This document shows, piece after piece, positions 8,500 through 17,990 of a DNA stretch of 64,000 nucleotides (positions are counted from its first letter, which is position 1; each line of letters opens with the position of its first letter). Source of the DNA: an uncultured Collinsella sp. (GTDB lineage: Bacteria; Actinomycetota; Coriobacteriia; Coriobacteriales; Coriobacteriaceae). The translations under genes were made by a program, and so were the position numbers. The stretch is from assembly GCA_900768435.1 (NCBI GenBank), contig CAAGCW010000001.1:1-64000 (forward strand), given 5' to 3'. The notes beneath the pieces were generated by a model. It did no database searches. It was not told the origin of the DNA and saw nothing but the letters and a program-made list of their open reading frames with translations.

Positions 8500-8922
8500 A
8501 TGGTCTATATCCCGTTTTGGATTTGCATCTTTGCCGGCGCGGCGATTGATGCCCGTGAGCGGCGGTTTCCGAATGCGCTTGCCGGAGCGTGTGCGGTGGC
8601 GGCATTAGCAGGCGTTTGGCTCGACAGGGGCGTTAACACTGCACTTGATCATGCCGGTCTTGCGGTCATCGTCTACCTTGCCCTTGTGTTGACTGAGTCC
8701 CTCTGGCGTCGTCTTCGCCAAACCCCGGGCATCGGCATGGGAGATGTCAAGGCACTCTTCGCGCTTTGCACGCTCGACCCTATGGGCGGTATCGTGGCAT
8801 TTGCCGTCGCGCTCCTGGTCCTTGCCATCTCCTGCCTCCTCACAAAATCGCGCTCCCTGCCATTGCTCCCGTTTTTGGTGCCGATATTTGCCATAATCGA
8901 AGTCATGGGCTGCACATTGTAA
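8500..8922 (+). CDS. A24-family prepilin peptidase, catalytic domain only
   Basis: This is a 140-residue membrane protein with the two aspartates of the GXGD aspartic protease family. D17 is in AAIDARERRFPN and D82 is in GIGMGDVK. The N-terminal methyltransferase domain of full-length PilD is absent, so it resembles the short TadV/CpaA-type prepilin peptidases. These process Flp-type pilins or pseudopilins at the membrane. No pilin or secretion genes lie in this window, so its substrate is elsewhere. The ATG is preceded by GAGGAGG. Confidence 0.85.
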   Translation: MVYIPFWICIFAGAAIDARERRFPNALAGACAVAALAGVWLDRGVNTALDHAGLAVIVYLALVLTESLWRRLRQTPGIGMGDVKALFALCTLDPMGGIVAFAVALLVLAISCLLTKSRSLPLLPFLVPIFAIIEVMGCTL

Positions 8923-8953
8923 CTGATTGCGCATCCTTCTTAAGGAGCATGCC

Positions 8954-10201
8954 ATGGCAATTAATCAAGAAACGGCCGTCATTAAGGCGCGCATGGACCG
9001 TATTCCGTCGGCGTTATCGCCCGAACTTGTCGAGCGCATTGCCGCAGATCGTGCTTCGGGCTATGTCAACCCGTACCGTTGCGACGATGACCAGGTCATC
9101 CGTCGCGTTGATCGAGCCGCAGACGAGGGCACGCTCATGCGTCCGGCGTTTATGCGCGATACCGAAAAGATTCTTCATCTTCCGGCGTACACTCGCTATG
9201 CCGGCAAAACACAGGTCTTCAGTTTTCGCAGCAACGACGACCTGTCGCGTCGTGGCCTGCACGTGCAGCTTGTTTCGCGCATCGCACGCGATATCGGCCG
9301 CGCCCTGGGGCTCAACTGCGACCTGATCGAGGCGATTGGCCTGGGCCACGACTTGGGCCACACGCCCTTTGGCCATGCCGGTGAGCGATTTCTCAACGAT
9401 ATCTATCACGAGCGCACGGGTCGCTACTTTTTCCATAACGTGCAGTCGGTCCGCGTGCTCGATGCGCTGTATGGCCGCAACGTGTCGCTCCAGACGCTCG
9501 ACGGCGTCCTGTGCCATAACGGCGAGTACGAACAGCGTGTTTTTGAGCTTTCGGACATGAGTTCCTTTGACCAGTTCGACCGAACTGTCGAGGATTGCAT
9601 TGCCACTGGCTATAGCGCGATTGAGCACCTGCGTCCCATGACACTCGAGGGTTGCGTGGTTCGCATCTCGGATATCCTTGCCTACGTTGGGCGCGATCGC
9701 CAGGACGCCATTGCGGCGGGCCTGCTGTCGCCCGACGCTTTTGACGACGGTCGGGGCGGCGCCTATAACAGCTGGATTCTCACGCACGCTTCCATCGATA
9801 TCGTTGAGCATAGCTACGGCAAACCGCGTATCGAGATGAGCGAGGACCTGTTTGAGGAGATCCGCCGGGCTAAGCGCGAGAACTACGAGAAGATCTATAG
9901 CAAGGGCGGTATCGAAGGCGACTCCGAAGCGGAACTGCGCGAGGCCTTCGAAAAGCTCTACGACCGTTGCCTGCAGGATATATACGAGGGTGACGAGTCA
10001 TCCTACATCTTTAAGCACCACATTTCGCGTATTGAGCAGCAGCTTTCCTATTATGGCCGCACCTATGTTTGGCAGGACGACAAGGATCAGGCCGTCGTCG
10101 ATTACATCGCAAGCATGACGGATGGTTATTTCTGCGAGCTGACGAGCAAATTGTTCCCAGGTCTAAAGTTTCCGCACCGCACCTATATTAACGAACGGTA
10201 G
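8954..10201 (+). CDS. dgt: dGTPase-like HD-domain deoxynucleotide triphosphohydrolase
   Basis: This 415-residue HD-superfamily protein belongs to the dGTPase group that hydrolyses dNTPs to nucleoside and tripolyphosphate. Metal ligands are seen as HVQLV, the GHDLGHTPFGHAGE block and a later Asp. The flanking R-S-N-D motif before HVQLV is typical. I chose ATG 8954 because AAGGAG lies 6 bases upstream; a longer frame from 8927 has no ribosome site. Family-wide roles are dNTP pool control and phage defence. Substrate preference cannot be told. Confidence 0.85.
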   Translation: MAINQETAVIKARMDRIPSALSPELVERIAADRASGYVNPYRCDDDQVIRRVDRAADEGTLMRPAFMRDTEKILHLPAYTRYAGKTQVFSFRSNDDLSRRGLHVQLVSRIARDIGRALGLNCDLIEAIGLGHDLGHTPFGHAGERFLNDIYHERTGRYFFHNVQSVRVLDALYGRNVSLQTLDGVLCHNGEYEQRVFELSDMSSFDQFDRTVEDCIATGYSAIEHLRPMTLEGCVVRISDILAYVGRDRQDAIAAGLLSPDAFDDGRGGAYNSWILTHASIDIVEHSYGKPRIEMSEDLFEEIRRAKRENYEKIYSKGGIEGDSEAELREAFEKLYDRCLQDIYEGDESSYIFKHHISRIEQQLSYYGRTYVWQDDKDQAVVDYIASMTDGYFCELTSKLFPGLKFPHRTYINER

Positions 10202-10243
10202 TTCGCATCCTTTCGGTATACTGTTGGTCAACAACGATTTTGA

Positions 10244-11611
10244 TTGATGCACGGGATGGCTATGGATGACCTTTTTTCTGCTTCGACGCGCGAGCGCTCT
10301 TTTCAGAATGCCCCGCTTGCGGTGCGTATGCGCCCCAATTCGCTCGACGAGTATGTGGGCCAGCAAAAGGCCGTCGGTAAGGGCTCGTGGCTGCGCGCCG
10401 CGATTGAGCATGACGTGCTGTCGAGCGTGATTTTGTACGGCCCGGCTGGTACGGGCAAGACGACGCTGGCGCATATTATCGCCAACCATACCAAGAGTGA
10501 GTTTGTCGAGGTCAGCGCCGTCACGGGTACCGTGAAGGACCTTCGTCGCGTGATTGACGAGGCCAAGACGCGCCTGAATACCTACGACCGCCGCACCATC
10601 TTGTTCATCGACGAGATTCATCGCTTCTCCAAGTCGCAGCAGGATGCGCTTTTGCATGCGGTTGAGAACCGTACCGTCATTATGATTGGCGCCACGACCG
10701 AGAACCCGTACTTCGAGGTCAACTCCGCACTGTTGTCGCGTGGGCGCGTGGTGGAGCTTGAGCACTTAAAGGACGAGGATATCGCCACGCTCATTGAGCG
10801 TGCGCTCGAGGCGCCGCAGGGTTTGGGCGGCAAGTTCTCGGCCGATGAGGATACGGTTAAGACCATCTGCACGCTGGCTGCGGGCGATGCACGCTCGGCT
10901 CTGACGACGCTCGAGCTGGCAAGTGAGATCGCCGTGACGCGCCCTGATACCGAGGGTACGCCTGCACCGACGGCGGGGGAGCGCTATCCCATTACCGTGG
11001 ATGACGTAAAGATTGCCAATCCGCGTCGTGGCTTTACCTATGACAAAAACGGCGACATGCACTACGACATCATCAGTGCGTTTATTAAGTCCATGCGCGG
11101 CAGCGACCCCGATGCCACCATCTATTGGCTTGCGCGCATGATCGATGCGGGGGAGGACCCCAAGTTTATCGCCCGACGCATCATGATCCATGCTTCCGAA
11201 GACGTCGGTAACGCCGATCCGCAGGCCCTGCTTATAGCGCACGCTGCGTTTAAATCTGCCGAGGTCATTGGGTATCCCGAGTGTCGTATTAACCTGGCTC
11301 AGGCTGCACTCTATGTGTGCCTGGCGCCCAAGTCCAACGCGTGCGAGGCTTCGATCGATGCGGCGCTGGCCGATATCCATAGCAGTGGCTTGCGTGAGGT
11401 GCCGAGCTATCTGCGCGATCGTCATCGCCCAGGCAGCGATGAATATGGTGTGTACAAGTATCCACATGATTATCCCGAAGGCTGGGTCGATCAGCGCTAT
11501 TTGCCCGAGGGGCTGGAGCGCGGCGCGTTCTGGCAGCCTGCGGGCCGCGGTTGGGAAGAGTGGCGTGTGGAGCAAAGCGAACGCGACCGTAGCGGGAATG
11601 CTCCGAAGTAA
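10244..11611 (+). CDS. rarA: Replication-associated recombination protein A (AAA ATPase)
   Basis: This MgsA/RarA/WRNIP1-family clamp-loader-like ATPase acts at stalled replication forks. It has Walker A GPAGTGKTT at about 67-75, Walker B LFIDEIHRF near 124, sensor 1 in GATTENPYFEVN, and the C-terminal tetramerisation region including YKYPHDYPEGW. Length is normal for the family (455 residues). The start is uncertain: TTG 10244, ATG 10247, ATG 10256 and ATG 10262 are all in frame and none has a good ribosome site. MDDLF from 10262 is a plausible real N-terminus. Confidence 0.93.
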   Translation: MMHGMAMDDLFSASTRERSFQNAPLAVRMRPNSLDEYVGQQKAVGKGSWLRAAIEHDVLSSVILYGPAGTGKTTLAHIIANHTKSEFVEVSAVTGTVKDLRRVIDEAKTRLNTYDRRTILFIDEIHRFSKSQQDALLHAVENRTVIMIGATTENPYFEVNSALLSRGRVVELEHLKDEDIATLIERALEAPQGLGGKFSADEDTVKTICTLAAGDARSALTTLELASEIAVTRPDTEGTPAPTAGERYPITVDDVKIANPRRGFTYDKNGDMHYDIISAFIKSMRGSDPDATIYWLARMIDAGEDPKFIARRIMIHASEDVGNADPQALLIAHAAFKSAEVIGYPECRINLAQAALYVCLAPKSNACEASIDAALADIHSSGLREVPSYLRDRHRPGSDEYGVYKYPHDYPEGWVDQRYLPEGLERGAFWQPAGRGWEEWRVEQSERDRSGNAPK

Positions 11612-11711
11612 CTGCTGATTATTTTGTCCCAGGATCTCACGCTTGGCATGTTCGGTCCCCTTTGGGGTACCATGAACAGCGTCTGTATTTCGATTCCTTT
11701 GGGAGGCTTGT

Positions 11712-12299
11712 ATGAGTCCCATCCAAATCGCCCTGCTGCTGCTTGCTGTTGTCGGCGTGTGGGCCGTCGTTGAGCTTGCACTCACACTGCGTAAAACTCG
11801 CACCGTCGTTGACTCGCTCGATAAGACCGTGAGCGACCTTAACAATACGCTTGCCGAGGCACAGCCCGTGGTGGCAAAGCTCGATGGCGCTGTCGATGAG
11901 CTCACCCCCGCGCTGGCACAGGTTGAGCCGCTCCTCAAGTCGAGCAAGACTGCCGTTGATGCTCTGACGTCTAACCTCGTTGAGGTTGAGGCGGTCGTTC
12001 GCGACATCTCCGAGGTCACGGGCAGCGTGGCTGAGGCCAGCAATGCCGTATCGAGCGTAACTGATTCTGCTGCTGGCGCCGTGCAGAAGCTCTTCAATAA
12101 GGTGAAGGCTCCTGCAGCCGACGCCGATCGCAAGCTCGCCGCTGCCGCCGCCGAGGCCGAGCAGCCCACTGAGCGTGTTCTGATTGGCGACGATGATGCC
12201 GCTGCTGACGACGATGATGTTCAGAAGCCCGCTGCTAAGCCTGCTCAGTATTACACCTATACGCCTGCCGAGACCTCCGAGGAGTCCTGCGATGAGTAG
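11712..12299 (+). CDS. DUF948-like membrane-anchored coiled-coil protein
   Basis: This 195-residue protein has one N-terminal membrane helix (IQIALLLLAVVGVWAVVEL, about 4-22). A long heptad-rich helical stretch (25-150) alternates Leu/Val with Asp/Ser/Lys, and an acidic D-rich tail follows. This is the architecture of DUF948 proteins, which sit next to general-stress genes in several Gram-positive bacteria. A GGGAGG box precedes ATG 11712. Its last 8 bases overlap the anti-sigma-like gene, so it is translationally tied to the sigma-B module. Function unknown. Confidence 0.65.
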   Translation: MSPIQIALLLLAVVGVWAVVELALTLRKTRTVVDSLDKTVSDLNNTLAEAQPVVAKLDGAVDELTPALAQVEPLLKSSKTAVDALTSNLVEVEAVVRDISEVTGSVAEASNAVSSVTDSAAGAVQKLFNKVKAPAADADRKLAAAAAEAEQPTERVLIGDDDAAADDDDVQKPAAKPAQYYTYTPAETSEESCDE

Positions 12300-12669
12300 C
12301 GAAGCAACCTGCCCCATTACGCTGAGCGTTGCCGGTGATCCGCGTCTCGCGCGCTTGGTGCGCATGACGGCCGCCAACGTCGGCGCCCTGTGCTCTATGT
12401 CCGTCGATCGCATCGAGGACATTCGTATGGCTGCCGAAGAAGCCTTCATCTTTGGCTGCACGGCTGTTGATTCCGACGATATCTCGATCAAATTCGATGT
12501 CGACGAATCGCATGTGGGCATGACCTTTACCTTTGGCGACCAGGCGACTGTCGATGAGGATGACCAGGCTGCCGTGTATGCCGAGCTCATTTTGGCGAGT
12601 GTGTGCGACTCCTACGAAAAGACTACAGCGCCCCTAACGCTTTCCCTCGACCTCAAGGCGGATATCTAA
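12292..12669 (+). CDS. RsbW-like anti-sigma factor / GHKL ATPase-type small protein
   Basis: A 125-residue protein with the RsbW/SpoIIAB-like pattern: an N-terminal LSVAGDPRLARLVRMTA strand-helix, RIEDIRMAAEEAFIFG resembling the N-box helix, then beta strands. The G-box is weak (FTFGDQATVDEDD). It ends 1 base before a sigma-B-type factor, which is the strongest functional clue: it probably binds and inhibits that sigma factor. No RsbV anti-anti-sigma gene is visible. The start at ATG 12292 overlaps the previous gene; longer in-frame starts are inside that gene and unlikely. Confidence 0.7.
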   Translation: MSSEATCPITLSVAGDPRLARLVRMTAANVGALCSMSVDRIEDIRMAAEEAFIFGCTAVDSDDISIKFDVDESHVGMTFTFGDQATVDEDDQAAVYAELILASVCDSYEKTTAPLTLSLDLKADI

Positions 12670-12670
12670 T

Positions 12671-13462
12671 ATGACCGAACGCTCCCGGAGTGGCAAGACC
12701 GCTTGGGACAAGGAGAAAACCCGCGAGCTGTTTCGTCGTTATAAGGAGACCGGTGATCCGGATGCTCGCGAGCAACTCGTCATGTCCCATATGAACCTGG
12801 TAAGGTTTCTTGCCAACAAATTCAAGAACCGCGGCGAGCCGCTCGATGACCTTTTGCAGGTCGGGTACTTGGGCTTGCTCAAGGCTATCGATCGCTTTGA
12901 TCCCGAGCGCGGACTCGAGTTCACGACGTTTGCCACGCCCACCATCTTGGGCGAGATTAAGCGCCACTTCCGCGACAAGGGCTGGAGTGTGCGCGTGCCG
13001 CGTCGTCTGCAGGAGCTCTCTGCCAAGGTTAACCAGGCCACCGATAAGCTTACCAACGAGCTTCAGCGCTCGCCCAAGGTTGAGGAAATCGCCGATTACC
13101 TTGGCGTGACCGTCGACGAGGTGCTCGAAGCCATGGAATCGTCCTCGGCCTACACCTCGGTGCCCATCGAGGCCCCCGGTGCGTCCGATTCCGATGATGC
13201 GCCTTCGATTCTCGATCGCTATGCCGACGACGACAACGAGCTCGACTTTACCGATGACCGCCTGGTAATCGAGGAAGCCATCCGCGATTTCTCGCCGCGC
13301 GAGCGCGAGGTTATCGAGCTGCGCTTCGTTAAGGGCATGACCCAGATCGAGATTGCCAAGAAGCTTGGCATCTCGCAGGTGCAGGTCTCGCGCCTGCTGC
13401 GCCGTACCCTTAAGAAGATTCAAGATAAGATCGACCCCGACGGAGTGATGGTTCGTTCATGA
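12671..13462 (+). CDS. sigB: RNA polymerase sigma factor, SigB/SigF family
   Basis: This 263-residue sigma-70 group 3 factor has region 2 with DDLLQVGYLGLLKAIDRFD (about 56-74) and the DNA-contacting TFATPTILGEIKRHFRD. Region 3 is present (VPRRLQELSAKVN), and region 4 has SPREREVIELRFVKGMTQIE plus the recognition helix GISQVQVSRLLRR. It would direct polymerase to stress or envelope promoters, held in check by the neighbouring RsbW-like protein. The 1-base gap upstream and 4-base overlap downstream show a single operon. Confidence 0.92.
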   Translation: MTERSRSGKTAWDKEKTRELFRRYKETGDPDAREQLVMSHMNLVRFLANKFKNRGEPLDDLLQVGYLGLLKAIDRFDPERGLEFTTFATPTILGEIKRHFRDKGWSVRVPRRLQELSAKVNQATDKLTNELQRSPKVEEIADYLGVTVDEVLEAMESSSAYTSVPIEAPGASDSDDAPSILDRYADDDNELDFTDDRLVIEEAIRDFSPREREVIELRFVKGMTQIEIAKKLGISQVQVSRLLRRTLKKIQDKIDPDGVMVRS

Positions 13463-14871
13463 GTGAGCACCCCCAACAAATCGACCGCACGCTGCGTGAT
13501 ACCCGTATTCTGACGCTGCGCATTTGGGGCGTCGTCGGCTGCATTGTCATCGCTGCCGTCATCTTTAACCTTATGGGCATCCTGGCGCCGGTTATCGAGT
13601 TTTTGGCAGTCGGTTCCATCATCGCTTTTGTCATGTCGCCGATCACCAACTGGCTCGAGCATCACGGCGTGAATCGCGGCATCGGTTCGCTTATCGCGCT
13701 TATTGTGGTCGTGGCGGTGCTCGTTGGTGTTGTCTGCATCCTCTCGCCTATTTTGCTCGGTCAAATCATGGAAGTTCTGAGCCGCCTGCCCGAGCAGCTT
13801 CGTGTTGCGGTTGGCGATCTCAACGAGATGCTCTCGCACGCCAAGACGCTCAACAACACGCCGCTCAAGGAGTATCTGGACGACAATCTTTCTTCGCTGG
13901 TTACCGTAGCGTCCAAGTACGTCTCGCAAATCGCTGCCGAGCTCGGTCGCGGTGTATTCCCGCTCATTACCAATACGGCCTCGCAGCTGTTCGTCATCTT
14001 CCTGGGCTTGGTGCTTGCCTATTGGTTGGCCTGCGACTATCCCCGTATGCACCACGAGGTCTGCACCATCATCGGACAGGAAAAAGAGACCTCGTACCGC
14101 TTTATGGTTGCCATCCTTTCACGCTCGGTCGGCGGCTATATGCGCGGCATGGTCGTGACGTCCATCTGCGGTGGCTTTTTGGCTTTTATCGGCTTTACGC
14201 TCATTGGCCATCCATACGCAGCACTTATGGCCATCTTCACCGGCATTATGCACTTGGTTCCGGTTGTCGGTCCCTGGGTGAGCGCGGCGATCGCCACGGT
14301 GCTCGGGTTTATGTTCAGCCCTATGCTGGCGTTATGGACGCTTGTCGTGACCATGGTGGCTCAAAACGTCACCGATAATGTCATTTCGCCTAAGGTCATG
14401 CAGAGCTCGGTGCAGGTGCATCCCGTTATGAGCCTGACGGCTCTCGTTATCGGTTCGGCACTCATGGGTCCCATCGGCATGGTTATCGCCATTCCGCTGT
14501 GCGCGGCCCTCAAGGGCATTTTCGTCTACTACTTTGAGAACGAGACCGGTCGCCAGCTCGTGGCATATGATGGCGCTGTGTTTAAAGGCACGCCGTATCG
14601 TGATGCCGAGGGCAACCCGGTCGCCGCCTACGACGCGCTTGGAGACGATACGTTCATTTACGAGTCCGAGCTCATCGGCAACGAGACTGCGCCCGAGGCC
14701 CAGGCAATGCCCAAGCCCGAGCTCGAGAATCCCTGGATTAAGCTCTCGGGCCTGCAGCCCGATGCCACGGGCTTCTTCAAGAACCCCTTCGCCAAAGATG
14801 ACGATTCCAACATGGATGACGACACCAAAACCGGCATCGACGGCTCCATGGATGATTCGGATTCCAAATAG
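13459..14871 (+). CDS. AI-2E family transporter (PerM/YtvI-like membrane protein)
   Basis: This 470-residue protein has about eight membrane segments and the AI-2E/UPF0118 layout. A first pair of helices (about 20-75) is followed by an extracytoplasmic amphipathic region (90-165) and then the conserved helical core with GIMHLVPVVGPWVSA and VTDNVISPKVM. Members include exporters and Na+/H+ antiporters; the substrate is unknown. A 60-residue acidic, Asp/Lys-rich C-terminal tail is an add-on. The start ATGA overlaps the sigma factor stop, so it is co-transcribed with it. Confidence 0.87.
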   Translation: MSEHPQQIDRTLRDTRILTLRIWGVVGCIVIAAVIFNLMGILAPVIEFLAVGSIIAFVMSPITNWLEHHGVNRGIGSLIALIVVVAVLVGVVCILSPILLGQIMEVLSRLPEQLRVAVGDLNEMLSHAKTLNNTPLKEYLDDNLSSLVTVASKYVSQIAAELGRGVFPLITNTASQLFVIFLGLVLAYWLACDYPRMHHEVCTIIGQEKETSYRFMVAILSRSVGGYMRGMVVTSICGGFLAFIGFTLIGHPYAALMAIFTGIMHLVPVVGPWVSAAIATVLGFMFSPMLALWTLVVTMVAQNVTDNVISPKVMQSSVQVHPVMSLTALVIGSALMGPIGMVIAIPLCAALKGIFVYYFENETGRQLVAYDGAVFKGTPYRDAEGNPVAAYDALGDDTFIYESELIGNETAPEAQAMPKPELENPWIKLSGLQPDATGFFKNPFAKDDDSNMDDDTKTGIDGSMDDSDSK

Positions 14872-14877
14872 GTCCCG

Positions 14878-15117
14878 TTAGCGTTTCTTGATGTTGTAGA
14901 AGACAAGAAACACGAGCAAAGCGATTGATAAGGGGCCGGCTACATAGAAATAGAGAACGTCAATTGCGCGTAGAGTGCAATAAGCGTTGTTGCCGGACGT
15001 CACTGCATACAGTACGTAGCCAAATGCTGGTTGGTTTGCGTACCATTGGGAGAAGGCCAAGAGCGCTAAAAGTGCCACTACCAGAAGTGCATTCAGGACA
15101 AATCGTTTGCTTTTCAT
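14878..15117 (-). CDS. Small two-helix membrane protein, unknown
   Basis: A 79-residue protein beginning MKSKRFVLNAL with two hydrophobic segments (about 6-25 and 55-74) and a short loop with two Cys-adjacent polar residues; it ends NIKKR. AAGGAG lies 6 bases before ATG 15117, which rules out the longer frame start. It is a lone minus-strand gene between plus-strand genes. I do not recognise a family. Confidence 0.55.
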   Translation of the reverse strand: MKSKRFVLNALLVVALLALLAFSQWYANQPAFGYVLYAVTSGNNAYCTLRAIDVLYFYVAGPLSIALLVFLVFYNIKKR

Positions 15118-15213
15118 CGATCGCTCCTTCCGGATGGTTCTTATATAGCATTTTACCAAACCCATTTTTTTTTCAAAGGATTGCTTAGTCCTAAATAACA
15201 TGCACTTTCGCTG

Positions 15214-15243
15214 GAGGGTCGCTGTTTGGCGGCCCTCTTTTTT
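15214..15243 (+). terminator. Hairpin terminator upstream of alaS
   Basis: GAGGG-T-CGC (15214-15222) pairs with GCG-G-CCCTC (15229-15237), then six T residues. It would stop plus-strand read-through arriving from the AI-2E gene before the alaS promoter. Confidence 0.75.
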
Positions 15244-15269
15244 GCACAGGCGCGGTGGGATGGTAATAT
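15242..15269 (+). promoter_or_regulatory. Probable sigma-70 promoter for alaS
   Basis: TTGCAC (15242-15247) and TAATAT (15264-15269) are separated by 16 bases, giving a transcript start near 15276 and a leader of about 40 bases before ATG 15316. Confidence 0.6.
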
Positions 15270-15315
15270 CGTTACGTTTGAACTGTTTCGATATGAAACC
15301 GAGGAGATTCCCTCT

Positions 15316-17973
15316 ATGAGTGCTGACTACCCGTCAATGACTACGGCCGAGATTCGCTCCAAGTTCCTCAACTTCTTTGAGGAGCGCGGTCTTAAGCTCT
15401 ATCCTTCTTCGTCCCTCGTCCCCGACGATCCTTCGCTGCTGCTTGCCAACGCCGGCATGAACCAGTTTAAGGAGTACTACCAGGGTAAGAAGACCATGAA
15501 GGAGATCGGCGCGATCTCCTGCCAGAAGTGCGTCCGCACCAACGACATCGACTGCATCGGCGAGGACGGCCGTCACCTGTCCTTCTTCGAGATGCTCGGC
15601 GACTTCTCCTTTGGCGGCGTCTCCAAGCAGCAGGCCTGCGCTTGGGCCTTTGAGCTCATCACCAAGGAGTTCAAGCTGCCGCTCGACCGCCTGTACTTCA
15701 CCGTCTTTACCGAGGACGATGAGACCCACGACGTGTGGCGCTCCCTGGGCGTTGCCGAGGACCACATCTCGCGTCTGGGCGAGGACGACAACTTCTGGGC
15801 CGCTGGCCCCACCGGCCCCTGCGGTCCGTGCTCCGAGATCTACTTTGACATGGGCGAGGAGGTCGGTTGCGGCAGCCCCGACTGCAAGCCCGGCTGCGAC
15901 TGCGACCGCTTCCTTGAGTTCTGGAACCTCGTGTTTACCCAGTACGACCGCCAGGAGGACGGCTCCATGCCGGAGCTGCCGCACCGCAACCTCGATACGG
16001 GCATGGGTCTGGAGCGCATGGCTGCTATCATGCAGCACAAGACCGCTAACTACGACGGCGATCTAATGCAGCATCTCATCAAGCTGGGCGAGGAGATCAG
16101 CGGCAAGACCTATGACGCCGATGACTACTCCGGTGCCAGCCGCTCGCTGCGCATTATCGCCGATCACTCCCGTGCCGTCGACTTTATGATCTCGGACGGC
16201 ATCCTGCCCGGCAACGAGGGCCGCGAGTACGTCCTTCGCCGCCTGCTCCGCCGCGCCGTGTTCCACGGTCGCCTGTTGGGCATCGAGGGTGCCTTCCTGA
16301 CCAAGTTTATCGACGAGGTCAACGCTCAGATGGGCGAGGCCTATCCCGAGCTGCTCAAGAACGTCGCGCTCGTCAAGGGCATCGTCGCCTCCGAGGAGGA
16401 GCGTTTCTCCACGACGCTCGACAACGGCCGCGTTTACCTGGATGAAGCCCTGGACGCGCTCGCCGAGGGCGCTGTGCTTCCGGGCGACGTTGCCTTTAAG
16501 CTGCACGACACCTTTGGTTTCCCCATCGACCTGACCGTCGAGATCGCCGGCGCCGCTGGCCATGACGTCGACATGGACGGCTTCACCGCCTGCATGGAGG
16601 ACCAGAAGGCCCGCGCCCGCGCCAACGCCAAGGGCGATGCCTGGGGCAGCTTCAACGACGTGTGGGTCGAGCTTTCCGACAAGGTTGGCGCGACCGAGTT
16701 CGACGGCTATGACAGCGACGTCATCGAGGGCGCCAAGGTTGTCGCCATCGTTCGCAACGGCGAGTCCGTCGAGTCCGTTGCTGCCGGCGAGGACGTCGAG
16801 GTCGTGCTCGACCGCACCCCGTTCTACGCCGAGATGGGTGGCCAGCAGGGCGACGCCGGCAAGCTTTCCGCCGAGGGCGTTGCGCTGACTGTTGCCGACA
16901 CCAAAAACCACAACGGCCTGTATGCCCATGTCGCGCACGTTGCCGAGGGCACGCTGACCGTCGGTGCCACCGTGACCGCCGCGCTCGACGCCGAGCGCCG
17001 TGGTTTCCTGCGCCGAAACCACACCGCCACCCACCTGCTCGACGCCGCCCTTAAGCAGGTCCTGGGCGAGCATGTCTCCCAGGCCGGCTCGCTGGTGACG
17101 CCCGAGCACCTGCGCTTTGACTTCACGCACTTCGAGGCCCTGTCTTCCGAGCAGCTCAAGGCTGTCGAGGACCTGGTCAACCAGCAGATCTTCGCTTCCA
17201 AGCCGGTCGTGACCCGCGTCATGGGCATCGACGAGGCCAAGGCTGCCGGTGCTGTCGCCCTGTTTGGCGAGAAGTATGGCGACGTCGTCCGCGTTGTCTC
17301 CGTGGGCGCCGAGGACCAGCCGTTCTCCCGTGAACTCTGCGGTGGTACCCATGCCGCCAACACCGCCGAGATCGGTCTGTTCAAGATCATTTCCGAGTCC
17401 TCTACGGGCTCCAACGTCCGCCGTATCGAGGCCGTGACCTCTAAGGGTGCTCTCGACTACATGGCCGACCGCCTGGCACTCGTCGACGCCGCTGCCGCTG
17501 CGCTCAAGTGCCGCGTCGACGAGGTTCCCGCCCGCGTGGAGAACCTGCAGGCCGAGCTGCGCGAGACTTCCAACAAGCTCAAGAAGGCGCTGACCGGTGG
17601 CTCCTCCGACGCTATCTCTAGCGCCATCGAGGGCGCCGTCGAGCTCGACGGCTACAAGCTCGTCGTCGCTGAGCTCCAGGGCCTTGAGGCTGCTGACCTG
17701 CGAAACGTCTGGGATACCGTGCACCAGAAGGTCGCCGGTCCTGTCGCCTGCGTCGTCGCCAGCGTGACCGAGAAGGGCACCCCGGCCCTGCTCGCCGCCG
17801 GCTCCGATGACGCCGTGAAGTCCGGTTTCCACGCCGGTAACGTGATCAAGCAGATCGCGGGCCTGGTCGACGGTCGCGGTGGCGGCCGTCCCAACATGGC
17901 CCAGGCCGGTGGCAAGAACGCCGCCGGCATCGCCGATGCCCTCGCGGCCGCTAAGACCGCGCTCGGCGCCTAA
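15316..17973 (+). CDS. alaS: Alanyl-tRNA synthetase
   Basis: An 885-residue class II synthetase with four recognisable parts. These are the catalytic domain (N-terminal EIRSKFLNFFEERG, then FEMLGDFSFGG), the tRNA-recognition region, and the editing domain with zinc ligands NHTATHLL near 568 and CGGTH near 673. The last is the C-Ala domain ending GGGRPNMAQAGG. I start it at ATG 15316, where GAGGAG lies 9 bases upstream and homologues begin. The frame extends 30 codons further without a ribosome site. It leads an operon continuing into ruvX, mltG and the aro genes. Confidence 0.97.
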   Translation: MSADYPSMTTAEIRSKFLNFFEERGLKLYPSSSLVPDDPSLLLANAGMNQFKEYYQGKKTMKEIGAISCQKCVRTNDIDCIGEDGRHLSFFEMLGDFSFGGVSKQQACAWAFELITKEFKLPLDRLYFTVFTEDDETHDVWRSLGVAEDHISRLGEDDNFWAAGPTGPCGPCSEIYFDMGEEVGCGSPDCKPGCDCDRFLEFWNLVFTQYDRQEDGSMPELPHRNLDTGMGLERMAAIMQHKTANYDGDLMQHLIKLGEEISGKTYDADDYSGASRSLRIIADHSRAVDFMISDGILPGNEGREYVLRRLLRRAVFHGRLLGIEGAFLTKFIDEVNAQMGEAYPELLKNVALVKGIVASEEERFSTTLDNGRVYLDEALDALAEGAVLPGDVAFKLHDTFGFPIDLTVEIAGAAGHDVDMDGFTACMEDQKARARANAKGDAWGSFNDVWVELSDKVGATEFDGYDSDVIEGAKVVAIVRNGESVESVAAGEDVEVVLDRTPFYAEMGGQQGDAGKLSAEGVALTVADTKNHNGLYAHVAHVAEGTLTVGATVTAALDAERRGFLRRNHTATHLLDAALKQVLGEHVSQAGSLVTPEHLRFDFTHFEALSSEQLKAVEDLVNQQIFASKPVVTRVMGIDEAKAAGAVALFGEKYGDVVRVVSVGAEDQPFSRELCGGTHAANTAEIGLFKIISESSTGSNVRRIEAVTSKGALDYMADRLALVDAAAAALKCRVDEVPARVENLQAELRETSNKLKKALTGGSSDAISSAIEGAVELDGYKLVVAELQGLEAADLRNVWDTVHQKVAGPVACVVASVTEKGTPALLAAGSDDAVKSGFHAGNVIKQIAGLVDGRGGGRPNMAQAGGKNAAGIADALAAAKTALGA

Positions 17974-17990
17974 GAATCTAGGTAGTCGCT

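Noticed and set aside
16063..17832. A 589-codon minus-strand open frame opposite alaS
   Set aside because: Same mirror effect; alaS is unambiguous on the plus strand.
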